From Clavibacter sp. VKM Ac-2872 (GTDB lineage: Bacteria > Actinomycetota > Actinomycetes > Actinomycetales > Microbacteriaceae), in the NCBI RefSeq assembly GCF_015351105.1, contig NZ_JADKRR010000002.1:1-64000 (forward strand): 64,000 nucleotides of DNA, in the 5' to 3' direction. Numbering within the stretch: the stretch's first letter is position 1; each line of letters starts with the position of its first letter. Shown here piece by piece: positions 30,578 to 41,280 of this stretch. The position numbers and the translations under genes are program-made. The notes beneath the pieces were generated by a model. It searched no databases and was not told where the DNA came from. It saw only the letters and a program-made list of their open reading frames with translations.

Positions 30578-30874
30578 TCAGCGCTCGATGACGGCGAGCA
30601 CGTCGCGCGCGGAGAGGACGAGGAGGTCCTGGCCGTCGTACTTGACCTCGGTTCCGCCGTACTTGGAGTAGATGACCTTGTCGCCCACGGCGACGTCGAG
30701 CGGGACGCGGTTGCCGTTGTCGTCGATGCGGCCGGGGCCCACGGCCACGACCTCGCCCTCCTGGGGCTTCTCCTTGGCGGTGTCGGGGATGACCAGACCA
30801 GACGCGGTGGTCTGCTCGGCTTCGACCTGCTGGATGACGATGCGATCCTCGAGCGGCTTGATGGAGACCGACAC
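30578..30874 (-). CDS. groES: Co-chaperonin GroES (Cpn10)
   Basis: Forms the seven-subunit lid of the GroEL folding chamber. The 98-residue protein has [10 protein letters not shown] at the N-terminus, a mobile-loop region ([20 protein letters not shown]), [10 protein letters not shown], and [18 protein letters not shown] near the C-terminus. The start is GTG with GGAAGAGG upstream. groEL is not adjacent: the gene is followed by a hairpin and an unrelated transporter. Two CIRCE operators flank the promoter, so HrcA repression and heat induction are expected. Confidence 0.96.
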   Translation of the reverse strand: MSVSIKPLEDRIVIQQVEAEQTTASGLVIPDTAKEKPQEGEVVAVGPGRIDDNGNRVPLDVAVGDKVIYSKYGGTEVKYDGQDLLVLSARDVLAVIER

Positions 30875-30913
30875 GGTTGACCTCTTCCTTCGTGACTAAG
30901 GGACAAGACTTGA

Positions 30914-30940
30914 TTGGCAATCTCCGGGGGAGAGTGCCAG
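30914..30940 (-). promoter_or_regulatory. CIRCE operator, promoter-proximal downstream copy
   Basis: TTGGCAATC-N9-GAGTGCCAG, an imperfect match to the HrcA operator TTAGCACTC-N9-GAGTGCTAA. It lies between the predicted transcription start and the groES start codon. Confidence 0.75.
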
Positions 30941-30945
30941 GTGAG

Positions 30946-30975
30946 ATTCTACGGGCCGCGCTTGCACTCGCGCAA
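30946..30975 (-). promoter_or_regulatory. groES promoter
   Basis: On the minus strand TTGCGC (30970-30975) and TAGAAT (30946-30951) are 18 bases apart. The -35 box lies inside the upstream CIRCE element, and the -10 box lies between the two CIRCE elements. Confidence 0.55.
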
Positions 30976-30987
30976 CGCGAGTGCCAA
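30961..30987 (-). promoter_or_regulatory. CIRCE operator, upstream copy
   Basis: CTTGCACTC-N9-GAGTGCCAA read on the plus strand: an exact 9-9-9 layout with seven- and eight-base matches to the CIRCE half-sites. It overlaps the groES -35 box and ends 20 bases before the -10 hexamer of the divergent methyltransferase gene. Confidence 0.88.
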
Positions 30988-31007
30988 TCGGTGCAGAGGC
31001 GCCCCGG

Positions 31008-31013
31008 TACGGT
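31008..31013 (+). promoter_or_regulatory. -10 hexamer for leaderless methyltransferase gene
   Basis: TACGGT with exactly six bases (GGGCGG) before the ATG at 31020. Any -35 contact would fall on the right edge of the upstream CIRCE. Confidence 0.5.
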
Positions 31014-31019
31014 GGGCGG

Positions 31020-32222
31020 ATGGATCAGACCGACCTCCGCGAGGTGCTCTCGCTCGAGGGGCTCCGCCTGCTCGACTCCCTCCCCGCGCCGGCGCCGGGG
31101 GACGACATGGTGCGGATGGTGAGCGCGCTCCGCGGCGAGGGGCACTCCCCCGCGCTCGTGTCCGCCGTCCTCACGCAGTCGCGGCTGCGCGCGAAGGCCA
31201 CGGCCAAGTTCGGCGAGTTCGCCGCGCGCATGCTCTTCACGGAGGCGGGACTCGAGCAGGCGACACGGCTGCCGGTCGCCGCGCAGCACGCGGGGCGCTT
31301 CCAGCAGGCGGGCGTCGCGCACGTGGCCGACCTCGGCTGCGGGATCGGCGGGGACGCGATGGCGATGGCGGCCATCGGGATCCGCGTCACGGCCGTCGAG
31401 CGCGACGAGGTGACCGCCGCGGTCGCCGGCTGGAACCTCGCGCCGTTCCCCGAGGCCGAGGTCGAGCAGGGCACGGCCGAGGCGTTCGACGCCGGCCGCG
31501 TCGACGGCGTCTACCTCGACCCCGCGCGGCGCACGGACGGGCACTCGTCCACCCGCCGCATCTCGGATCCGGATGCCTACTCCCCCACCCTCTCCGCCGC
31601 GTTCGAGCTGGCATCGGGCCGGGCCGCGGGCATCAAGCTCGGGCCGGGTCTCGACCGCGACCTCATCCCCGCGGAGGCCGAGGCGCAGTGGGTCTCGGTC
31701 GACGGGCAGGCCGTGGAGATGGGCCTGTGGTTCGGGCCGACGCGGCGCGACGGGATCCGGCGGGCGGCCCTCGTGATGAGCGGCGGGTCGCAGGCGGAGC
31801 TGACGTCGGCGGCCGACAGCGAGGACGCCGAGCTCGGCGAGCTGGGTGCGCACCTGTACGAGCCGGACGGCGCCGTGATCCGCGCCCGCCTCATCGGCGA
31901 CCTGGCGCGCTCGCTCGACGGCCGGATGGTCGGCGAGGGCATCGCGTGGATCACGTCGGAGCGCGAGCAGGCGACGCCGTTCGCGCGCGGCTTCCGGGTG
32001 CGCGAGGTGCTGCCGCTCGACGAGCAGCGGCTGAAGCGCGAGCTGCGGGCGCGCGGGATCGGGACGCTGGAGATCAAGAAGCGCGGGGTCGACGTGGATC
32101 CGGCGCGGCTGCGGACGCGGCTGCAGCTGAAGGGCGAGGGATCGGCGACGCTCATCGCGACGCGGGTCGGCGGGCGGCGCGTGGCGATCCTCGCGGACCG
32201 GCACGGGGTCGGCGCGGGCTGA
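31020..32222 (+). CDS. THUMP-like-domain class I SAM-dependent methyltransferase
   Basis: A 400-residue protein with a Rossmann-type methyltransferase core: the SAM-binding VADLGCGIGGDAMAMA (about residue 103), the acidic ribose-binding strand end TAVERDE, and the DGVYLDPARRT segment in place of a catalytic DPPY-type loop. The N-terminal 90 residues are helical (GEFAARMLFTEAGLEQATR). The C-terminal part (about 320-395; ARGIGTLEIKKRGVDVDPARLR) is the THUMP-like domain seen in this actinobacterial family. Likely RNA-directed, but the substrate is unknown. ATG 31020 was chosen for its TACGGT-N6 spacing; the ORF start at 30981 lies inside CIRCE. Confidence 0.85.
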   Translation: MDQTDLREVLSLEGLRLLDSLPAPAPGDDMVRMVSALRGEGHSPALVSAVLTQSRLRAKATAKFGEFAARMLFTEAGLEQATRLPVAAQHAGRFQQAGVAHVADLGCGIGGDAMAMAAIGIRVTAVERDEVTAAVAGWNLAPFPEAEVEQGTAEAFDAGRVDGVYLDPARRTDGHSSTRRISDPDAYSPTLSAAFELASGRAAGIKLGPGLDRDLIPAEAEAQWVSVDGQAVEMGLWFGPTRRDGIRRAALVMSGGSQAELTSAADSEDAELGELGAHLYEPDGAVIRARLIGDLARSLDGRMVGEGIAWITSEREQATPFARGFRVREVLPLDEQRLKRELRARGIGTLEIKKRGVDVDPARLRTRLQLKGEGSATLIATRVGGRRVAILADRHGVGAG

Positions 32223-32256
32223 GGCCCGACCGCCGGGCCGCTCCCGGACACGACGA

Positions 32257-32286
32257 CGCGGCCGCCCCGACGAGGGGACGGCCGCG
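32257..32286. terminator. hairpin between convergent methyltransferase and DUF4190 genes
   Basis: An 8-bp outer stem (32257-32264 with 32279-32286) continues into CCCC/GGGG with one bulged base. It can act on both transcripts. A TGGTGCGGG tandem repeat follows at about 32290-32317. Confidence 0.55.
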
Positions 32287-32317
32287 CGTGTGGTGCGGGT
32301 GGTGCGGGTGGTGCGTG

Positions 32318-32743
32318 CTACGGCGCGGTCGGGATCGGCGTGCCGTTGATCTGACCGGTGTTGATCGCCGTGCTGATGGCGGCGATGAAGATGATGCCGA
32401 CGATCAGGCTGAGCAGCAGACCCACGACACCCGTGATGATGCCCGCGAGAGCGAAGCCCTTTGCCTCCGGGTTGCGCTTGCGCGCGAGAACACCCGTGAT
32501 GAGCGCCGCCAGGCCCGTGAAGAAGGTGAGGAACCACAGGGGCAGGAACAGCACCACGGACACGATGCCGAGCACCATCGAGGTGATGGCGAGGCCCTTC
32601 TTGGGCGCGCCGCCCTGGCCGGGCTGGTAGGGGGCCGCGTAGGGCGAGCCGGAGCCGGCCGCGGGCGCCGCCGGGTAGGCGGGCTGGCTCGGCGCGGGCG
32701 GGAAGCCGTCGTGGGAGCGGTCCGGGTTCTGCGGATCGGTCAT
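32318..32743 (-). CDS. DUF4190 domain-containing small membrane protein
   Basis: A 141-residue protein: a Pro/Ala/Tyr-rich N-terminal half (about 1-55, with repeated PAP and PYQPGQGG) and two close hydrophobic helices (about 60-125; GLAITSMVLGIVSVVLF and GFALAGIITGVVGLLLSLIVG) separated by a short basic loop, the pattern of DUF4190. Such proteins are common in actinobacterial envelopes with no established function. Start ATG 32743 with AAAGGAA upstream. Downstream hairpin shared with the convergent methyltransferase gene. Confidence 0.8.
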   Translation of the reverse strand: MTDPQNPDRSHDGFPPAPSQPAYPAAPAAGSGSPYAAPYQPGQGGAPKKGLAITSMVLGIVSVVLFLPLWFLTFFTGLAALITGVLARKRNPEAKGFALAGIITGVVGLLLSLIVGIIFIAAISTAINTGQINGTPIPTAP

Positions 32744-32846
32744 TGTCGTTCCTTTCGTCCCTGGGAACATACCGTGATGCATGCCCCGGGATTCTCCCGT
32801 TCGGGAAATAGCCGCGAAAGGTCCCCGTAATGGGGGCGTCGGAGGG

Positions 32847-34471
<1,625 letters not shown>

Positions 34472-34475
<4 letters not shown>

Positions 34476-35089
34476 GAGGTCACCCGCTTCGGCCCGGCGG
34501 AGACCGTGACGTCGGGCGAGCGGAGGTAGAGCGCCTCGTCGGCGGCGAAGGGCAGGTCGAGCTCGTCCCTCCTCCGGGCGACCTGCGCGAGGGACGCCGC
34601 GCGCACCCCGGCGGCGTCGATCCGGTGGTCGGCGGCGGGCACGTCGTCCGGCTTGCTGAGGCCGGGGCCCGCGGTGCGCTCGGCGACGCCGCCGTCGACG
34701 GGCTCGCGGTAGACGGACCAGTACAGCTCGCGGCGGCGCGCATCCGTGACGACCACGAGGGATCCGGTGCCGCCCGCCGCGTAGTGGTCGTGGGCGACGG
34801 CGTCGTGGCTGACCACGGGGATCACGCGCACGTCGAGCCCGGTGGCCAGGACGCGGGCGGCCGCGATGCCGACGCGGAGCCCGGTGAAGGGGCCCGGCCC
34901 CATGCCCGCGACGACGGCGCGGACGTCGCAGCGCTCGATGCCGGACGCGGTGAGGCACTCGTCGAGCAGAGTGCCGATGACCTCGGCGTGCCGCATGGTG
35001 TCGGCCTCCTGGCGCTCGGCGAGCACGCGGCCGTCGCGGTCGATGACGGCGACGCCCGTGCCGGCGGAGGTGTCGATCGCGAGGAGCAC
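34472..35089 (-). CDS. tsaB: t6A biosynthesis subunit TsaB
   Basis: A 205-residue inactive homologue of TsaD that scaffolds the TsaB-TsaD-TsaE complex. It shows [16 protein letters not shown] at the N-terminus, the central [18 protein letters not shown] helix used for TsaD dimerisation, and [14 protein letters not shown]. The start is GTG at 35089; TAGACT (35096-35101) is exactly six bases upstream, its TAG being the stop codon of the alr-tsaE gene. It overlaps the downstream rimI-tsaD fusion by four bases. Confidence 0.93.
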
Positions 35090-35095
35090 TGGACG

Positions 35096-35101
35096 AGTCT
35101 A
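35096..35101 (-). promoter_or_regulatory. -10 hexamer for leaderless tsaB
   Basis: TAGACT on the minus strand; TAG is the alr-tsaE stop codon. Six bases separate it from the GTG. It would allow tsaB and rimI-tsaD to be transcribed apart from the alanine racemase genes. Confidence 0.45.
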
Positions 35102-36793
35102 GGCGCGGGGGCGCGCGCGGAGCCGTCGGATGCGGACGGTGCGCGGCTCCTCGGGGGCGGCGTCCGGGTCGGCGTCGGCACCGGCGGCGTCGGCCGCGTC
35201 CGGATCCGCGTGGCCCGCGCCCGTGGGACGCGCGATCCGCAGATCCCACCACTCCTCCGCGACGCCGTCGAGCTTGCCCTCGCCCCACTCGACCACCACG
35301 ACCGAGCGCGCGAAGTCGATGTCGAGGTCGTCGAGCTCGCGGGCGTCGGCGAGGCGGTAGGCGTCGACGTGCACGAGCGGCGGGCCGTCGACGAGGCTCG
35401 GGTGCGTGCGCGCGAGCACGAAGGTGGGGCTGGTCACGGGTCCGCGGACGCCGAGCCCGTCGCCGAGCCCGCGCGTGAACGTCGTCTTGCCGGCCCCGAG
35501 CGGGCCGGACAGGACGACGAGGTCGCCCGCCCCGAGCTCCCGCGCCACGGCGCGGCCGAGCTCCTCCATGTCGTCGGTGGTCGCGACGGGGACGAGCTCG
35601 TCGGAGAGGACCTCGTCGGTCGGGACCTCCGCGTCCGGGCGCTCGTGCAGGTGCACGCGGTCGACGCGCGGCCCCACGCGGGTGACGATCTCGTCGCCGA
35701 TCGTCTCGGCCCAGCCGGCCCACTCCTCTGCGGTGGGCTCGCCGCGGTCGCCGGGGCCGAGGACCACCGCGGTGTCCCCCACCTCGACGGGCAGGTCGCC
35801 GACGTCGAGCACGAGCTGGTCCATGGCGATGCGGCCGGCGATCGGGAACCGGCGGCCGTTGAGGAGCACGGAGGCGTGCGGCGCGGCGATGCGCGGGATC
35901 CCGTCCGCGTAGCCGAGCGGCACGAGCACGAGCGTCGACGGCCCGCTCGTGCGGTGGTCGAGGCCGTATGAGACGCCGTGCCCGGCCTCGACGCGCTTGA
36001 CGGAGACGACGTCGGCCTCGAGCGTCATCGCCGGGACGAGGCCGAGGTCGCGGCCGGACCGGTCGTCGAAGGGCGAGATGCCGTAGACGGCGATGCCGAA
36101 GCGCACCATGTCGAAGCGGGCCGCGGGCAGGCGGATCCCCGCGGAGCTCGCGGCGAGGTGCTTCTCGACCGGGCGCGCGCCCAGCTCCTCGGCCACGCGC
36201 ACCGCCTCGTGGAAGCGGGCGAGCGCGGCGTCATCGTCCTCGGGCGACGCGTCGGCGAGGTGCGACCAGAGCGCGTGCAGCGTGAGCTCGCCCGCCGCGT
36301 CGGCGTCGACCGCGGCCCGCACGAGATCCGGCCAGAGCTCGGGGGTGGCGCCGTTGCGGCTGAGGCCCGTGTCGGCCTTGAGGTGCACGCGGGCCCGGAT
36401 CCCCGTGGCGCGCCCGGCCGCCGCGATGCGCTCCAGCTCCCACAGCGCCGAGACGCCGAGGTCGATGCCGTTCTCGACCGCGACGCGGAAGTCGGTGTCG
36501 ACGCCGTGCAGCCAGGCGAGGAGGCGGGCGGTGATGCCCGCGCGACGGAGCTCGACCGCCGAGGCCACGTCGAGCACGGCGAGGCTCTCGGCGCCGGCCT
36601 CGAGGGCGGCGCGCGCGACCTGCAGGGCTCCGTGGCCGTACGCGTCGGCCTTCACGGCGACCATCGTCCGGGCGGGGGCGGCGAGCGCCGCGAGCGTGCG
36701 GACGTTGTGGCGGATCGCGTCGAGGTCGACGACGGCGCGACGACCGGGGGCGACGGGGCCGACGGGGCCGGGCGCGGATGCGGGCGCGGTCAT
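35099..36793 (-). CDS. tsaE: Alanine racemase-TsaE fusion
   Basis: A single 564-codon frame. Residues about 18-384 form an alanine racemase: PLP lysine Lys48 in [11 protein letters not shown], catalytic Tyr276 in GVSYGLDHR, then GYADGIPR and GRIAMDQ. After a 20-residue acidic linker, residues about 405-525 form TsaE, the ATPase of t6A synthesis ([10 protein letters not shown] with Lys436, [26 protein letters not shown]). An Asp/Ala-rich tail ends RPRA. The only internal Met at the boundary is codon 409 (35569), without a ribosome-binding site. The ATG start overlaps the upstream alr by four bases. Whether both halves act in the intact polypeptide is unproven. Confidence 0.9.
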   Translation of the reverse strand: MTAPASAPGPVGPVAPGRRAVVDLDAIRHNVRTLAALAAPARTMVAVKADAYGHGALQVARAALEAGAESLAVLDVASAVELRRAGITARLLAWLHGVDTDFRVAVENGIDLGVSALWELERIAAAGRATGIRARVHLKADTGLSRNGATPELWPDLVRAAVDADAAGELTLHALWSHLADASPEDDDAALARFHEAVRVAEELGARPVEKHLAASSAGIRLPAARFDMVRFGIAVYGISPFDDRSGRDLGLVPAMTLEADVVSVKRVEAGHGVSYGLDHRTSGPSTLVLVPLGYADGIPRIAAPHASVLLNGRRFPIAGRIAMDQLVLDVGDLPVEVGDTAVVLGPGDRGEPTAEEWAGWAETIGDEIVTRVGPRVDRVHLHERPDAEVPTDEVLSDELVPVATTDDMEELGRAVARELGAGDLVVLSGPLGAGKTTFTRGLGDGLGVRGPVTSPTFVLARTHPSLVDGPPLVHVDAYRLADARELDDLDIDFARSVVVVEWGEGKLDGVAEEWWDLRIARPTGAGHADPDAADAAGADADPDAAPEEPRTVRIRRLRARPRA

Positions 36794-37947
36794 GCGGAGT
36801 GCCTCCGGGTCACGCGGCCGGCGACGCGCGCGACGATCTCGTAGCCGATGGTGCCGGTCGCCTCGGCCCACTCCTCCACCGAGGGCGCGCCCGTCGCGGG
36901 ATCCCCGAAGAGCACGGCGTCGTCGCCCACCGCGACGGGACGGCCGCCGACGACGCCGTCGCCCACGTCGACCACGAACTGGTCCATGGCGATCCGGCCG
37001 CTGACCCGGAAGCGCGCGCCGTGGATCGCGACGGGCGCGCGGTTGCTCGCGAGTCGCGGCACGCCGTCGGCGAAGCCGAGCGAGACGAGCGCGAGGGTGG
37101 TGGCCTGCGTGGTGCGGTACGTGTAGCCGTACGAGACGCCCGTGTCGGCGGGCACGCGCTTCACCGCGACGACGCTGCCGACGAGGGTCATGGCGGGCAC
37201 GAGCCCCAGATCGGCGGACGTGACGCCGTCGAGCGGCGAGATGCCGTAGATCCCGATCCCGAGGCGCACCATGTCGAGGCGGGCCTCCGGCACGCGCAGC
37301 GCCCCCGCGGTGGCGGCCAGGTGGCGGATCCCCGGCTCGAGCCCCGCGGCCCGCACCACGTCGACCGCCAGGTGGAACGCGCGGACCTGCGCCCGGTCCT
37401 CGTCCGCGCCCGCGTTGGCGAGGTGGCTGAAGACGCCGCCGAGGTGGATCACGCCCTCCGCGACCAGCCCCGCGAGCTCGGCGACGACGCCCGGCCACTC
37501 CGCCGGCGTCACGCCGTTGCGCCCGAGGCCCGTGTCGACCTTGAGGTGCACCTCGGCCGCCCGACCGATCCGACGTGCCGCCTCCGCGACCTCGCGCACC
37601 TGGCGGAGGCTGTTGAGCCCGAGGTCGACGCCGGCTGCGATGGCGGCGGCGAAGTCGGCACCGGGTGCGTGCATCCAGGTGAGGATCGGGGCGTCGATGC
37701 CCGCCTCCCGCAGCGCGAGCGCCTCGCGGATGTCGACCACGCCGAGCGAGTCGGCCCCGCCGGCGAGCGCCGCGCGCGCCGACGCGACCGCTCCGTGACC
37801 GTAGCCGTCGGCCTTGACCACGGCCATCACGAGCGGCGCGCTCGTCGCGGCCCGCAGCGTCCGGACGTTCGCGGAGATCGCGCCCGTGTCGATGCGGGCC
37901 TCCCGCCGCAGCGCGGCCGGGGACTGGAGCGTCGCCTCGTCGGTCAC
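36790..37947 (-). CDS. alr: Alanine racemase
   Basis: Interconverts L- and D-alanine for peptidoglycan, using PLP. The 385-residue protein has Lys45 in [10 protein letters not shown], the [13 protein letters not shown] segment, Tyr273 in [10 protein letters not shown], and [14 protein letters not shown]. This is the first of two adjacent racemase genes. The second is the alr-tsaE fusion, clearly related but well diverged (for example [11 protein letters not shown] against [11 protein letters not shown]), so an old duplication rather than a recent one. The gene is embedded in four-base overlaps with acpS upstream and alr-tsaE downstream. Confidence 0.95.
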   Translation of the reverse strand: MTDEATLQSPAALRREARIDTGAISANVRTLRAATSAPLVMAVVKADGYGHGAVASARAALAGGADSLGVVDIREALALREAGIDAPILTWMHAPGADFAAAIAAGVDLGLNSLRQVREVAEAARRIGRAAEVHLKVDTGLGRNGVTPAEWPGVVAELAGLVAEGVIHLGGVFSHLANAGADEDRAQVRAFHLAVDVVRAAGLEPGIRHLAATAGALRVPEARLDMVRLGIGIYGISPLDGVTSADLGLVPAMTLVGSVVAVKRVPADTGVSYGYTYRTTQATTLALVSLGFADGVPRLASNRAPVAIHGARFRVSGRIAMDQFVVDVGDGVVGGRPVAVGDDAVLFGDPATGAPSVEEWAEATGTIGYEIVARVAGRVTRRHSA

Positions 37948-38303
37948 GGCGCGTCCCCCTCGGTCACGACGAACGCGGTCGCGAGGCCGGCGTCGTGGCT
38001 CATGCTCAGGTGGATCCGCGTCACGCCCCGCGCCGCCGCGATCTCCGCGACGACGCCGGACACCCGGAAGGACGGGTCGCCGTGGTCGTCGCGGACGACC
38101 TCCATCTCCTGCCAGCTGATCCCGCCGGGACCGCCGAGCGCCTTGATGAGCGCCTCCTTCGCGGCGAACCGCGCCGCGAGGGAGCGCGCGGGCAGGGGCC
38201 GCTCGGCGGCCGCGAACAGGCGCGGCACGAGGCCCGGAGTGCGCTCGGCGCTCCGGGCGAACCGCGCCACGTCGACCACGTCGACGCCGATGCCCCTGAT
38301 CAC
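37944..38303 (-). CDS. acpS: Holo-[acyl-carrier-protein] synthase
   Basis: Attaches 4'-phosphopantetheine from CoA to acyl carrier protein. The 119-residue protein has [14 protein letters not shown] at the N-terminus (Mg-binding Asp), the [13 protein letters not shown] helix with the catalytic Glu and Lys, and [16 protein letters not shown] near the C-terminus. Its length is standard. It overlaps alr by four bases and lies ten bases after glmS. coaA, which starts CoA synthesis, is encoded divergently just beyond glmS. Confidence 0.95.
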   Translation of the reverse strand: MIRGIGVDVVDVARFARSAERTPGLVPRLFAAAERPLPARSLAARFAAKEALIKALGGPGGISWQEMEVVRDDHGDPSFRVSGVVAEIAAARGVTRIHLSMSHDAGLATAFVVTEGDAP

Positions 38304-38313
38304 GCCGCCGCGG

Positions 38314-40164
38314 TCACTCGACGGTGACGGACTTCGCGAGGTTGCGCGGCTGGTCGACGTCGAGGCCCTTGGCCGCCGCGAGCTCCATGGCGAAGATCTG
38401 CAGCGGCGTGACGGCGAGCAGCGGCTCGAACAGCGGCGCGGCGAGCGGGATCGGGATGACCTCGTCGGCGTGCGGCAGGACGAACGCGTCGCCCTGCTCG
38501 GCGATCGCGATGACGCGGGCGCCGCGCGCGCGGATCTCCTCGATGTTGGAGATGACCTTCTTGTGCAGCGCGAGCTGGTGGACCGGGCTCGGCACGATGA
38601 CGAACACGGGCTGGCCCGGCTCGATGAGCGCGATGGGCCCGTGCTTGAGCTCGCCGGCCGCGAAGCCCTCCGCGTGGATGTAGGCGAGCTCCTTGAGCTT
38701 CAGGGCACCCTCGAGCGCGACCGGGAAGCCGACGTTGCGGCCGAGGAACAGCACCGCGCGGGTGTCGGCCATCCACTTCGCGAGCTGGCTGATCTTCTCG
38801 CCCTGCTCCACGACGGTGGCGAGCTTCTCCGGCACGGCCAGCAGCTCCTCCGTGTTGGCGACGATCTCGTCGGCCGACAGCGTGCCGCGGATGCGCGCGA
38901 GGTGCAGCCCGAACAGGTACAGCGCCGCGACCTGCGCGACGAACGCCTTCGTGGAGGCGACCGCGACCTCGGGGCCCGCGTGCGTGTAGACGACGGCCTC
39001 GGACTCGCGCGGGATGGTGGCGCCCTGCGTGTTGCAGATGGAGAGCACGCGCGCGCCGGCCTCGCGGGCGTAGCGCACGGCGAGCAGCGTGTCCATGGTC
39101 TCGCCGGACTGGCTGATGGAGATCACGAGCGTGGTGCTGTCGAGCACCGGGTCGCGGTAGCGGAACTCGTGCGCGAGCTCGACCTCCACGGGGACGCGGG
39201 CCCACTTCTCGATGGCGTACTTGCCGAGGATGCCGGAGTACGCGGCGGTGCCGCACGCGACGATGACGATGCGCGAGATGTCCGCGAGGTCGACCTCGCC
39301 GATCGCGTCGAGGTCGGGGAGCACGACGACGCCGTCGACGATGCGGCCGCGGAGGGTGTTCGCCACCGCGTCCGGGCCCTCGCTGATCTCCTTCGCCATG
39401 AAGCTCGACCAGCCGCCCTTCTCGCTGGCGGACGCATCCCACGCGATCTCGAACTCGTGCGTCTCGACGGGCGCGCCGTGGAAGTCGGTGACCGTGACGG
39501 AGTCGGGGCGGATGGCGACCATCTGGTCCTGCCCGATGGCGACCGCGCGGCGAGTGAACTCCACGAACGCGGCGACGTCGGATCCGAGGAAGTTCTCGCC
39601 GTCCCCCAGCCCGATGACGAGCGGCGAGTTGCGGCGGGCGCCGACCACGAGGCCGGGCTGGTCGCGGTGGACGGCGAGGAGCGTGAACGCGCCCTCGAGC
39701 CGGCTGACCGTGTTGCGGAAGGCCTGCTCGAGGTCGTGCGTGATGCCGTACTCGCGCCCGAGGAGGCGGGCGGCGACCTCGGTGTCGGTGTCGCTCTCGA
39801 AGGTGTAGCCGTCCGCGAGGAGGTCGTCCTTGAGCTCCGCGAAGTTCTCGATGATGCCGTTGTGGATGAGGGCGAGCTTGCCGTCGTCGCCGAGGTGCGG
39901 GTGGGCGTTGCGGTCGGTGGGGCCGCCGTGCGTGGCCCAGCGGGTGTGGCCGATGCCGGTGGATCCGTTCGGCAGCGGCGACGCCTCGAGGTCCTCGAGC
40001 AGGCGGTCGAGCTTGCCCGCGCGCTTGCGCACGCCGAGGGTGCCTTCGGCGTCGAGAACCGCGACGCCCGCGGAGTCGTACCCGCGGTACTCGAGCCTCC
40101 GCAGCCCCCCGAGGAGCACCTCGAGGCTCTTGGACTCACCGACGTATCCCACGATTCCGCACAT
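38314..40164 (-). CDS. glmS: Glutamine-fructose-6-phosphate aminotransferase (isomerising), GlmS
   Basis: Makes glucosamine-6-phosphate, the entry to UDP-GlcNAc and hence peptidoglycan. The 616-residue protein begins MCGIVGYVG, whose Cys2 is the N-terminal nucleophile. It has the amidotransferase domain ([18 protein letters not shown]) and two SIS domains ([21 protein letters not shown], and the C-terminal end [10 protein letters not shown]). ATG 40164 is fixed by Cys2; upstream in-frame codons are spurious. TAAAGT lies eight bases before the ATG. No glmS ribozyme-like sequence precedes it. GlmM, which acts next, is encoded 1.6 kb away. Confidence 0.97.
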   Translation of the reverse strand: MCGIVGYVGESKSLEVLLGGLRRLEYRGYDSAGVAVLDAEGTLGVRKRAGKLDRLLEDLEASPLPNGSTGIGHTRWATHGGPTDRNAHPHLGDDGKLALIHNGIIENFAELKDDLLADGYTFESDTDTEVAARLLGREYGITHDLEQAFRNTVSRLEGAFTLLAVHRDQPGLVVGARRNSPLVIGLGDGENFLGSDVAAFVEFTRRAVAIGQDQMVAIRPDSVTVTDFHGAPVETHEFEIAWDASASEKGGWSSFMAKEISEGPDAVANTLRGRIVDGVVVLPDLDAIGEVDLADISRIVIVACGTAAYSGILGKYAIEKWARVPVEVELAHEFRYRDPVLDSTTLVISISQSGETMDTLLAVRYAREAGARVLSICNTQGATIPRESEAVVYTHAGPEVAVASTKAFVAQVAALYLFGLHLARIRGTLSADEIVANTEELLAVPEKLATVVEQGEKISQLAKWMADTRAVLFLGRNVGFPVALEGALKLKELAYIHAEGFAAGELKHGPIALIEPGQPVFVIVPSPVHQLALHKKVISNIEEIRARGARVIAIAEQGDAFVLPHADEVIPIPLAAPLFEPLLAVTPLQIFAMELAAAKGLDVDQPRNLAKSVTVE

Positions 40165-40172
40165 GGTGCACC

Positions 40173-40178
40173 ACTTTA
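40173..40178 (-). promoter_or_regulatory. -10 hexamer upstream of glmS
   Basis: TAAAGT on the minus strand, eight bases before the ATG, predicting a leader of about two nucleotides. Confidence 0.4.
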
Positions 40179-40305
40179 GCCGTCCGCGTCGGGCTTCCCC
40201 TGCGCGGCCGGGCATCGCGGCGCGCCCCGGGAGCGGAGCCGCCTGGGAGGGGGCGCCGGCCGGCGTCCGCGCGCCGGGAGCCCGCCGACCCGTTCGACGC
40301 CGCCG

Positions 40306-40311
40306 TAGGAT
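40306..40311 (+). promoter_or_regulatory. -10 hexamer upstream of coaA
   Basis: TAGGAT, eight bases before the ATG. The gap reads GAGGGGCC, so a purine stretch is also present. If the promoter is used, most of that stretch would not be in the mRNA. Confidence 0.35.
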
Positions 40312-40319
40312 GAGGGGCC

Positions 40320-41279
40320 ATGCCAGACACCGCGACGGGTTCCCCGACGAGCCATGGGCACGTCTCCCCGTTCGTGGAGATCGCCCGTGCCGACTGGGCC
40401 GCCCTCGCCCCCGCCACGCAGCTCCCGCTCCGGGAGACCGAGCTGGTGCAGCTGCGCGGCATCGGCGACCGGCTCGACATGCGCGAGGTCGAGGACGTCT
40501 ACCTCCCGCTCAGCCGCCTGCTCAACCTCTACGTCACGGGCACGAAGAAGCTGCATCGCGACACGAGCGCGTTCCTCGGCGAGCGCGCCAAGAGCACGCC
40601 GTTCGTCATCGGCGTCGCGGGATCCGTGGCCGTCGGCAAGTCGACCGTCGCGCGCCTGCTCCGCGAGATGCTGGCCCGCTGGGACGACACCCCGCGCGTC
40701 GAGCTCGTGACCACCGACGGCTTCCTGCATCCGAACGCCGAGCTCGAGCGCCGCGGCCTCATGGAGCGGAAGGGCTTCCCCGAGTCGTACGACCGCCGGG
40801 CGCTGCTGCGGTTCGTCACGCAGGTCAAGAGCGGGGTGGCGGAGGTGCGCGCCCCGTTCTACTCGCACCTCGCCTACGACATCGTCCCGGGCGCCGAGGT
40901 GGTCGTGCGGCAGCCGGACGTGCTCATCATCGAGGGCCTCAACGTCCTCCAGCCGGCGGCGTCCGGCGCGAAGCTCGCGGTGAGCGACCTCTTCGACTTC
41001 TCGATCTACGTCGACGCCCGCACGCACGACATCGCGCAGTGGTACGAGGAGCGGTTCCTGAGCCTCCAGCGCGGCGCGTTCAGCAACCCGCGCTCCTACT
41101 TCCACCGGTACGCGGAGCTCAGCCCGGCCGAGGCCGTCGCGCGTGCACGCGGGATCTGGTCGGCCATCAACGAGCCGAACCTCGAGCAGAACATCCGCCC
41201 CACCCGGTCGCGCGCGACGCTCGTGCTGCGGAAGGACGCCGACCACTCGGTCGCCAACGTCCTGCTCCGGAAGCTCTGA
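40320..41279 (+). CDS. coaA: Type I pantothenate kinase
   Basis: Phosphorylates pantothenate, the first and usually rate-limiting step of CoA synthesis. The 319-residue protein has the P-loop [15 protein letters not shown] (about residues 97-111), [27 protein letters not shown], the [13 protein letters not shown] strand, and the C-terminal [19 protein letters not shown] segment, all typical of CoaA rather than type II/III kinases. It is divergent from glmS with 155 bases between starts, and its stop is one base from that of a convergent orphan gene. Confidence 0.96.
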   Translation: MPDTATGSPTSHGHVSPFVEIARADWAALAPATQLPLRETELVQLRGIGDRLDMREVEDVYLPLSRLLNLYVTGTKKLHRDTSAFLGERAKSTPFVIGVAGSVAVGKSTVARLLREMLARWDDTPRVELVTTDGFLHPNAELERRGLMERKGFPESYDRRALLRFVTQVKSGVAEVRAPFYSHLAYDIVPGAEVVVRQPDVLIIEGLNVLQPAASGAKLAVSDLFDFSIYVDARTHDIAQWYEERFLSLQRGAFSNPRSYFHRYAELSPAEAVARARGIWSAINEPNLEQNIRPTRSRATLVLRKDADHSVANVLLRKL

Positions 41280-41280
41280 C

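Noticed and set aside
30981-31019. Earlier start for the methyltransferase gene
   Set aside because: The frame opens inside the CIRCE operator, and TACGGT-N6 points to the ATG at 31020.
35099-35569. Separate tsaE gene starting at the internal ATG 35569
   Set aside because: No ribosome-binding site or promoter hexamer precedes it and the reading frame is continuous with the racemase; kept as an alternative to test, not annotated.
36778-40179. Plus-strand frame of 1133 codons
   Set aside because: Antisense to alr, acpS and glmS; composition reflects the complement of those genes.
39800-40320. glmS ribozyme or other riboswitch ahead of glmS
   Set aside because: Only eight bases separate a likely -10 hexamer from the ATG, and no conserved ribozyme core is visible.
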